From: Chloroflexota bacterium
GTDB taxonomy: Bacteria; Chloroflexota; Anaerolineae; CG2-30-64-16
Assembly: GCA_029555885.1 (NCBI GenBank)
Contig: JAKPQT010000169.1
Span: forward strand, 1 to 39,317
Direction of reading: 5' to 3'
Length of the DNA: 39,317 nt
This document shows positions 33,745-39,317 of this stretch, in pieces. The notes under the pieces were generated by a model. The model did not search any database and was not told the origin of the DNA. It saw only the letters and a program-made list of their open reading frames with translations. Position numbers and translations under genes: made by a program. Every line of letters begins with the position of its first letter. Within the stretch, counting starts at the first letter, position 1.

Positions 33745-34035
33745 TCTCACGCAAAGACGCCAAGGTTTACACTCATATAGACACTTTGCGTACTTTGCGG
33801 TGTAATTCCAACCCATCTTGGATAACTTGGTTGCGGCGCATTCTGAGCGGAGGGCGTCAGGGCCAGGCGCAGCCTGGCCCTGGGGCGCCCGCAGTCGAAG
33901 GAGCGCCAGCGTGGTTGTCAGTCCGGCTCCTTCGACTACGCCTCACCCTGCGAGTGAGGCTCCGCTCAGGATGCCTGGCTGGCTGAATTATCAAGGACTC
34001 ATTGGAATTACAGTACTTTGCGGCTTTGCGTGAGA
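33745..34035. repeat. Long inverted-repeat element with ACGCAAAG ends (family E)
   Basis: Outer arms TCTCACGCAAAGACGCCAAG (from 33745) and ACTTTGCGGCTTTGCGTGAG+A (to 34035), plus an inner ACTTTGCGTACTTTGCGG at 33783-33800. A family D palindrome (33838-33974) is nested inside. The right arm overlaps the last codons of the URO-D-like gene, where it encodes SHAKPQ. Confidence 0.75.
33838..33974. repeat. Palindromic element, family D copy 2, nested in family E
   Basis: Outer arms GCATTCTGAGCGGA (33838-33851) and TCCGCTCAGGATGC (33961-33974) match at 13 of 14 positions. Inside are the perfect 10-bp hairpin CAGGGCCAGG/CCTGGCCCTG, the 7-bp hairpin GCCTCAC/GTGAGGC, and a GTCGAAGGAGC/GCTCCTTCGAC pair. 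It shares the CTGAGCGGA and GTCGAAGG motifs with copy 1. Confidence 0.75.
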
Positions 34036-35004
34036 CTGAATGGGGATCTCCAGGAAAGCCTCGCACATCGCGTCGATGGCCTCCTGGCGGTGGCCGGCGC
34101 CGGCGGGGTCAGGATACCATTTCGGCAGGAAGCCGCCCACGAAGCGCCCGTGCTTCCAGCGGCCCAGCGTCAGGGCCATCCGCCGCGCATACGCCCGGAT
34201 TTCGTCCAGCGTGCCGTGCGCCATCGTCTTCTGGATGTCTACCGGATTCCAGAAGGTAATGCGCCCGGCAAAGCGCCGGCCCAGCAGGTCCAGCCCCATG
34301 TTCTCCTGCTGGTCCATTTGGATGACGTCCAGCCCGATTTCGATCAGGTCGTCGAGGATCGCGACGATGTGGCCGCAGGAATGGAGAAAGGTCGCCAGGC
34401 CCGCGGCATGTGCGGCCGCGCACAGGCGTGCATAGCGGGGCTTCCACAGGCTGCGCCAGGACGCCGGCGCGATCATCAGCCGTGTCTGCAGGCCCCAGTC
34501 GTCGCAGAAGTTGTACCCGTCGCAGCCCGCCGCGGCATATCGGTCGATCAGGACCAGGTTCATGTCCGTCAGGATGTCGAGCAAGTGGCACAACTGGTCA
34601 GGCGCCTCGTGGATGTCGGCCCAGGTGTTTTCGAGGCCGCGGATGAAGTGGACGCGTTCGTAGATGGAGATGCCGCCGCCGAGCAGGAACTTATCGCCGG
34701 CACGCTCGCGCGCGCCCTCCAGCGCGGTGTAGCGCCGCGGGTCGTGGATGTCGGGGATGGGGAGGCGATCGAAGTCGGCCCAGTCCTTCAGCGGGAACTC
34801 CTTGACCTCCCCCAGGTTGCTGACGCCGATGTTGTACCACACCGCGCCCCACTCATCCACGCCGCTGCGCGGCCGCGCGTCGGGCGACGGGTCGACGCCG
34901 CACCACGCGAAGTCGGAGCCGTACCGCTCCGGGAAGTCACGCGCCAGCCGGTCCGGATAGTCGAACGCCAGCGTCCGCCGGACAACCTCACGGCTTGTCA
35001 TCAT
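33991..35004 (-). CDS. URO-D-like family protein (second copy)
   Basis: 337 residues, same superfamily as the 3901-4956 protein but only distantly similar. The His-Cys motif is FLHSCGHIVAILDD (His208, Cys210, His212), with GYNFCDDWGLQTRLMIAP and QMDQQENMGLDLLGRRFAG. ATG 35004 has GGAGGG 8 nt upstream; the next codon is also ATG. The last residues, reading SHAKPQSTVIPMSP, come from an intergenic repeat, so the native C-terminus was probably near AFLEIPIQ. Reaction unknown; MtaA-like methyl transfer or decarboxylation are family options. Confidence 0.82.
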   Translation of the reverse strand: MMTSREVVRRTLAFDYPDRLARDFPERYGSDFAWCGVDPSPDARPRSGVDEWGAVWYNIGVSNLGEVKEFPLKDWADFDRLPIPDIHDPRRYTALEGARERAGDKFLLGGGISIYERVHFIRGLENTWADIHEAPDQLCHLLDILTDMNLVLIDRYAAAGCDGYNFCDDWGLQTRLMIAPASWRSLWKPRYARLCAAAHAAGLATFLHSCGHIVAILDDLIEIGLDVIQMDQQENMGLDLLGRRFAGRITFWNPVDIQKTMAHGTLDEIRAYARRMALTLGRWKHGRFVGGFLPKWYPDPAGAGHRQEAIDAMCEAFLEIPIQSHAKPQSTVIPMSP

Positions 35005-35042
35005 GCTGTGAACCCTCCGGCCACAACCTCGAAGGTCTGCGT

Positions 35043-35693
35043 CTATTCACCCAACCTCTTGCGCAGGATGTTCTTCCACCCCTCGGTCAACTCCGGCACG
35101 TCCAGGAATGCGCGCGCGGTTGCGGGGTCGAGTTCTCCGAATTCGCACGCGTTGAGCGCAGCCAATGTCACACCGGGATGGGGCCGCGCCTCCAGCACGA
35201 GTTCATCGCCTGCCTGGACGGTGCCCGGCGTCAGCACGCGCAGGTAGAAGCCGGTGCGCATCTCCTGCATCGCGCGGTTGTGCAGGTCGGCCAGGCCGGT
35301 CGCGCGCTCTTGCTTGTAGCACGGGTACCGCGTGCCCGTCACCTGCACGCGCGCGCTGCCCGCGGCGTAGATGTCACCGATGCAGATATCGGCCTCGGTC
35401 GCGCCGGTCAGCGTCCAGTTCTCGCCGATGTTGCCGGGCTGGAGCTGGGCGGCCGGGTCCGCCAGGCCATAGACCTCATTCCAACGAGCGTAATGGTCCA
35501 GCGAGTGGCAGCAGACAGCCTGGTCCGGGGAGCCATGGTGCTTGGTGTCGGCCACCCGGTCGCCCTCCAGCCCGCGCGGGCCGAGGGTGATGGGCCCGCT
35601 GACCGGCGTGCGGCGGATGGCCGAGCGCCAGTTGCCCCGCCCATCGGTCAGCGTCTGCGGCCGGCCGATGGAGATGGTATGAATCTGAATCAT
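35043..35693 (-). CDS. MOSC-domain protein (YiiM-like)
   Basis: 216 residues from ATG 35693 with GGAGG upstream. The MOSC core shows LGPRGLEGDRVADTKHHGSP, VCCHSLDHYARW, QPGNIGENWTLTG, and the conserved Cys125 in TGTRYPCYKQERATGL. YiiM-type MOSC proteins use a molybdenum-bound cofactor for small N-hydroxylated or related substrates. The end, LTEGWKNILRKRLGE, is typical. The open frame continues upstream of 35693 but that part has no family similarity and crosses a hairpin. It lies downstream of the two small UGA-containing genes. Confidence 0.9.
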   Translation of the reverse strand: MIQIHTISIGRPQTLTDGRGNWRSAIRRTPVSGPITLGPRGLEGDRVADTKHHGSPDQAVCCHSLDHYARWNEVYGLADPAAQLQPGNIGENWTLTGATEADICIGDIYAAGSARVQVTGTRYPCYKQERATGLADLHNRAMQEMRTGFYLRVLTPGTVQAGDELVLEARPHPGVTLAALNACEFGELDPATARAFLDVPELTEGWKNILRKRLGE

Positions 35694-35810
35694 GGATGGT
35701 TCCTCCGCTGCGCAGAGTATCGCGTTGGCGGGCGGGGTTGTCAAGCAGGCCCAGGTCGAGGGATAGAAGGTTTGGAGAGGAAGATTGCAGGACGGCGTCG
35801 CAGGGGGTGG

Positions 35811-35856
35811 CCCACCTGCGACGAGCGGTTGTAGCTGGATGCTCGCCGCAGGTGGG
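35811..35856. repeat. 16-bp hairpin downstream of the small UGA genes
   Basis: CCCACCTGCGACGAGC (35811-35826) and GCTCGCCGCAGGTGGG (35841-35856) pair with one mismatch around a 14-nt loop. On the minus strand it begins 10 nt after the second small gene's stop. There is no T-run, so it may be a processing or stabilising hairpin. Confidence 0.6.
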
Positions 35857-35866
35857 TTCCTTTGCC

Positions 35867-36097
35867 TCAGATGGCCTGGGGATTGTCGCTGACCGGTCTT
35901 GCTGCGCGTGCGCTGGCCCGCTGCAGGCAGAACGTGCCGCCGGCCATCGTCACTGCATGAAAGAGATAAGCGGGCACGAGCGCCCAAACATTGGTGTAAC
36001 CTTCCGCTTGGGAGACGACCTCTCCCACAATGTAAGCAATTCAGACCAGGCCGATCAGGAGCAGCGCGATGCCCCCGATGCGCCAGATAAGCTCCAT
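35867..36097 (-). CDS. Small membrane protein with in-frame UGA (putative selenoprotein), paralogue 1
   Basis: 76 codons if the in-frame TGA at 36043-36041 (codon 19) is read through. The strong site GGAGG-6 nt-ATG sets the start at 36097. Before TGA: MELIWRIGGIALLLIGLV, a membrane helix. After it: IAYIVGEVVSQ, a soluble stretch, PAYLFHAVT, and a short second hydrophobic segment to the stop at 35867. The neighbour upstream (36308-36123) has the same layout with TGA in the same place and the same PAYLFHxVT motif. A SECIS-like hairpin begins 13 nt after the TGA. I infer selenocysteine at residue 19 at the end of helix 1. TGG is used for Trp here, so UGA-as-Trp is unlikely. Function unknown. Confidence 0.72.
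36009..36027 (-). promoter_or_regulatory. Putative bacterial SECIS hairpin, paralogue 1
   Basis: In the minus-strand RNA, UGGGAGA-GGUCG-UCUCCCA is a perfect 7-bp stem with a 5-nt loop. The loop starts 20 nt after the UGA and has GU at positions 2-3, as in the E. coli fdhF SECIS loop recognised by SelB. Confidence 0.65.
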
Positions 36098-36122
36098 GTG
36101 TATCCTCCGCTTCCGGTAGAAC

Positions 36123-36308
36123 TCAAGCAGCGACTGCTTTCATGAGCAGCCAAAGGGCCAACACGGCAGTCACGCCGTGAAACAGATAGGCCGGGTACAT
36201 CTTGGGGCTGAGCGCCGAGGTTTTCTTGCGGAGCACGTCCGCCATTACGTAGAATATTCAGACTGCGGACAGCAGCCAGACCACGCCTGCACCGATCCAC
36301 CACCACAT
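36123..36308 (-). CDS. Small membrane protein with in-frame UGA (putative selenoprotein), paralogue 2
   Basis: 61 codons if the in-frame TGA at 36260-36258 (codon 17) is read. AGGAGG-6 nt-ATG sets the start at 36308. Before TGA: MWWWIGAGVVWLLSAV, one membrane helix. After it: IFYVMADVLRKKTSALSP, then PAYLFHGVT and a second helix, LALWLLMKAVAA, to the stop at 36123. Aligned with the gene 25 bp downstream, V-TGA-I-x-Y, the V six residues on and PAYLFH[AG]VT coincide. Four TGG Trp codons lie in this very gene, and TGA ends it, so the internal TGA is context-recoded, not a general code change. A hairpin sits at the same offset. Upstream (36309-36443) a 7-bp hairpin CACGGCA/TGCCGTG lies in the leader. 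Confidence 0.72.
36228..36242 (-). promoter_or_regulatory. Putative bacterial SECIS hairpin, paralogue 2
   Basis: In the minus-strand RNA, GCGGA-CGUGC-UCCGC gives a 5-bp stem and 5-nt loop, again starting exactly 20 nt after the UGA and again with GU at loop positions 2-3. Two base pairs differ from the paralogue's stem by compensatory changes. Confidence 0.6.
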
Positions 36309-36443
36309 GAGATGCCTCCTCCGGGGATGTTGCACGGCAATCGCTGCCGTGGCTGTATGGTAATACGTGCGGGCGCGGCGGAGGTTGCACTTTCGGCTGC
36401 TTGCGGGCCAGCCGGAGGAGGGCCGCGGCGTTGATCTGGAGCG

Positions 36444-37115
36444 TTATAGGGTGGGAAATGTCCGCCGCGCGGCGTACCATTGGACGGCCAGGCGGCCGAC
36501 GAGCCGGGTGGCTGCGTAGTTGAACGCAAACCCGATGACTGCGCCGACGATCGGGACGACTTTCAGCAGCGATTCGGCGACGGTCTCCGCGACGAGGCGG
36601 CGGATGAGCTGGGCCACGGCTGCCTGGACCGCGCGGTTGGAGGCCTCCGCCCACTGCTGGCTGAACCGCTGGCCGGCCAGGATGGCATAGGTTTGCAGCC
36701 GCAGTGTGTCGGCCGGCTGGCCGGGCGCGAACGTCTGCGCGATGAAGTGAATGGTGGCCGCCTGGATTTTGGCGGAGAGCGCAAAGTCCACCGGAATGGC
36801 GATGGGCAGCGTGAGGATGCCGCCCACGCCGGTCAGCGCGCCGACCAGCCCGGCCTTGAACGCTTGGTCATTAATGACGCGCGTCACGAGGGCTGCGTCG
36901 CTCGCGGCTGGGTGGCGCCGGCGCAGCTCGTCGAGCCGCAGCGCGAGTTGCGCGGAATCCGGCGTCATCCAGCGGTCGAAGGCGGCGCGGGCGCGGCGGG
37001 TGCCGGCCAGCAGCAACGCGACCAGCACTGACAGGACGACGATGAGGAACAACCCGCTGCAGGCCAGCACGATCAACAGCGTGCGCAGCAGGTCAGGGTC
37101 GATGAGGGGCGTCAT
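36444..37115 (-). CDS. EcsC-family membrane-associated protein
   Basis: 223 residues. One N-terminal membrane helix (about 9-36) precedes a soluble region with the EcsC-type pattern FKAGLVGALTGVGGILTLPI followed by AKIQAATIHFIAQTFAPG. A hydrophobic segment, VVPIVGAVIGFAFNYAATRLV, follows near the end. ATG 37115 is chosen because it overlaps the upstream stop as ATGA; ATG 37130 is an alternative. EcsC family function is poorly defined. It is co-transcribed with the DUF4230 gene, and the two small UGA genes follow 135 bp downstream, possibly on the same transcript. Confidence 0.8.
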   Translation of the reverse strand: MTPLIDPDLLRTLLIVLACSGLFLIVVLSVLVALLLAGTRRARAAFDRWMTPDSAQLALRLDELRRRHPAASDAALVTRVINDQAFKAGLVGALTGVGGILTLPIAIPVDFALSAKIQAATIHFIAQTFAPGQPADTLRLQTYAILAGQRFSQQWAEASNRAVQAAVAQLIRRLVAETVAESLLKVVPIVGAVIGFAFNYAATRLVGRLAVQWYAARRTFPTL

Positions 37116-37831
37116 GGCGTCTCCGGACATGCGGGCACGGCCGCAGCCCTCACCGTCACGTCGAACTCATACAGCGCGAGCAGCTTCTCTAGCGCGCGCT
37201 GCGCATCTTCGGTCGCCTGGACCAGGATGCCAGCTTCGCACGCGCCGCGCAAGATCTCTGCCTCTGCCGCCTGCCGCGCCTGCGTCTCCAGGTCCGCGTT
37301 GGGCGACGCGAACAGGCCCTGCTGCCGGTCATAAACGCGCGTCCGTGCGTTGTCGAGGATGCTGTTGCTGTTGAAGATTTCGACGGGCGGCAGGTCCACG
37401 GTGACGCTCGCGCCGTCCTCCGACACGGCGACAGACGCCGCGTCGAGCCGCTCCAGGTCCACCCCGGCCACGACGGTGCCGCTGGCAATCAGCAGCAGGC
37501 GATCCCCGCGCAGCCAGTCGGGCCAGAACTCGTCGGACTGCTTGACCTCGATGACCCGCTCGACGGTGTAGACGGTCGTTTCGAGCCGGCTCACCTGGCG
37601 AATCTGCTGGACGATGGCATCGCCTGAGATGATGACGGGCGCGGGCGTGGCCGCCGGCGCGCGGCCCAATAGGGTCATCACCCGGTCAACGACGGACGCG
37701 CCGCCGCCCGTCAGCAAACCGAGCAGGAAGATCAGCGCGGCAAAGAATACAGTCAAGAGACCGATTAAGACATAACGACAGCCTGAGTTCCCGCGGCGCG
37801 TTTCGGGATAGGGATGTGATTCGCTTTCCAT
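37112..37831 (-). CDS. DUF4230 membrane-anchored protein
   Basis: 239 residues. A short cytoplasmic N-terminus and one membrane helix (about 19-43) lead to an extracytoplasmic domain. This has the DUF4230 pattern RLETTVYTVERVIEVKQS, GDRLLLIASGTVVAGVDLE, VTVDLPPVEIFNSNSILDN and VYDRQQGLF, with a helical tail. No enzymatic function is known for the family. Its stop overlaps the EcsC gene's start (ATGA). A TATACT box lies 6 nt before the ATG, so the transcript is probably leaderless, as for recJ. Confidence 0.88.
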   Translation of the reverse strand: MESESHPYPETRRGNSGCRYVLIGLLTVFFAALIFLLGLLTGGGASVVDRVMTLLGRAPAATPAPVIISGDAIVQQIRQVSRLETTVYTVERVIEVKQSDEFWPDWLRGDRLLLIASGTVVAGVDLERLDAASVAVSEDGASVTVDLPPVEIFNSNSILDNARTRVYDRQQGLFASPNADLETQARQAAEAEILRGACEAGILVQATEDAQRALEKLLALYEFDVTVRAAAVPACPETP

Positions 37832-37837
37832 AACCTC

Positions 37838-37866
37838 AGTATACCGCGCGCGGGGTGAAAAGCCAA
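37838..37866 (-). promoter_or_regulatory. Leaderless promoter of the DUF4230-EcsC operon
   Basis: On the minus strand, TTGGCT (37866-37861), a 17-bp spacer and TATACT (37843-37838), then 6 nt to the ATG. This is the same -10-to-start spacing as at recJ. Confidence 0.6.
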
Positions 37867-37972
37867 CTACATGTAGATGCCGCCGGCGGCTGCACGGCGC
37901 ATTGAGGCTGCACTATGCAGCTACTACTCGAATGATCAGGCGGACTCGCCATTTTGGTTCCACTTGAACTTA

Positions 37973-38001
37973 TTGACACTTGCTCGCATCGTGACTATAA
38001 T
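37973..38001 (+). promoter_or_regulatory. Perfect consensus sigma-70 promoter of the solute-binding protein gene
   Basis: TTGACA (37973-37978), a 17-bp spacer and TATAAT (37996-38001), exact consensus in both boxes and spacing. Transcription should begin near 38008. Confidence 0.88.
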
Positions 38002-38015
38002 GAACCTTAAGTTCA
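38001..38015 (+). promoter_or_regulatory. Operator-like palindrome at the transcription start
   Basis: TGAAC-CTTAA-GTTCA spans the predicted transcription start and touches the last base of the -10 box. A related TTGAACTTA lies at 37964-37972, just before the -35 box. This arrangement fits a repressor controlling a very strong promoter. Confidence 0.5.
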
Positions 38016-38235
38016 CAAGCCTCATGCAGACTTGAGTACCCTCGCATGTGTGGAGAATGACGACAGAGCCTTGGATCGTTGCCGGTTCAGGCACCGGTCC
38101 CCTTGGACAGCCGCCAGCCATTCCCGTTCTCTGAAAGGAGGCGCACAGGACCCCGATTCCCCGGTGAATTCGCGTCATATGCTGTCCGGTCATCTGACCG
38201 GCACACAGACACTCGATGAAGAGGAGAATTCCACA
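38008..38235 (+). other. Long 5' leader of the solute-binding protein gene
   Basis: About 228 nt of untranslated RNA. It contains the 7-bp hairpin CCGGTCA-TC-TGACCGG near 38184-38199, an AAAGGAGG-like sequence at about 38135-38143 with no start codon in range, and the true ribosome site GAGGAG at 38221-38226. I see no known riboswitch. The rest of the 37832-38235 gap, before the promoter, holds nothing I can identify. Confidence 0.5.

Positions 38236-39317
<1,082 letters not shown>

Noticed and set aside
34018..35247. 409-codon open frame on the plus strand opposite the second URO-D-like gene
   Set aside because: The minus strand has the conserved HSCGH motif and a good ribosome site; the plus frame has no motif and crosses into the MOSC gene.
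35899..36145. Plus-strand open frames across the two small UGA genes
   Set aside because: They lack ribosome sites and motifs. The minus strand gives two homologous proteins with strong Shine-Dalgarno sites.
35867..36308. Explanation that TGA encodes tryptophan in this genome
   Set aside because: Paralogue 2 itself uses TGG for four Trp residues, and many genes here, including both small genes, end with TGA.

Overview
The window is GC-rich, gene-dense bacterial DNA that looks like a chromosome segment from a heterotrophic Chloroflexota bacterium of the Anaerolineae/Caldilineae kind. This placement is inference. It rests on many carbohydrate-catabolism genes, lipoproteins with Val/Thr/Pro-rich linkers, abundant intergenic inverted repeats, and no sign of outer-membrane genes. 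There is no rRNA, recognisable tRNA, CRISPR array or transposase.

Left part (1-8965): an amino-sugar operon on the minus strand (ROK-type kinase, N-acetylglucosamine-6-phosphate deacetylase, SIS-domain isomerase/deaminase) diverges from a plus-strand sugar operon (URO-D-like protein, PfkB kinase, DUF4432 aldose-epimerase-like protein, then a GH4 glycosidase). 8995-12495 encodes two exported proteins, a LysM/L,D-transpeptidase and an SH3 lipoprotein. 12641-16385 holds a patatin lipase, a TSUP transporter, a MerR/TipAS regulator with its own 19-bp-spacer promoter, and a frameshifted hypothetical gene. 16619-21074 holds a PIG-L deacetylase plus a NagB-like protein, a GH1 beta-glycosidase and an aldo/keto reductase. 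21172-24029 is a recJ / small membrane protein / HAD phosphatase cluster. 24173-29956 has an APH-like kinase, a beta-lactamase-fold hydrolase fused to a TolB-like propeller, a sugar isomerase/MocA dehydrogenase pair and an AAC(2')-like acetyltransferase. 30075-35004 has an L-fucose-isomerase-like enzyme with its LacI regulator, a second MocA dehydrogenase and a second URO-D-like protein. The right end has a MOSC protein, two tiny paralogous membrane-protein genes, an EcsC/DUF4230 pair and the start of a solute-binding lipoprotein behind a perfect consensus promoter.

The most unusual content is the tandem pair of tiny genes at 36308-36123 and 36097-35867 (minus strand). Each has a strong Shine-Dalgarno site and encodes a two-helix membrane protein, and each is interrupted by one in-frame TGA at the same aligned position (V-TGA-I-x-Y). 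Both resume homologous coding sequence afterwards, ending in a shared PAYLFHxVT motif. A hairpin sits at the same distance downstream of each TGA (20 nt to the loop). Both loops carry GU at positions 2-3, as in bacterial SECIS elements, and the stems differ by compensatory base changes. They look like an undescribed family of small membrane selenoproteins. No sel genes lie in the window, so this remains to be tested.

A second theme is a rich population of short inverted-repeat elements: at least five sequence families plus one cloverleaf-like element. They sit mostly at the 3' ends of genes, and several supply the stop codon or last residues of the neighbouring protein.
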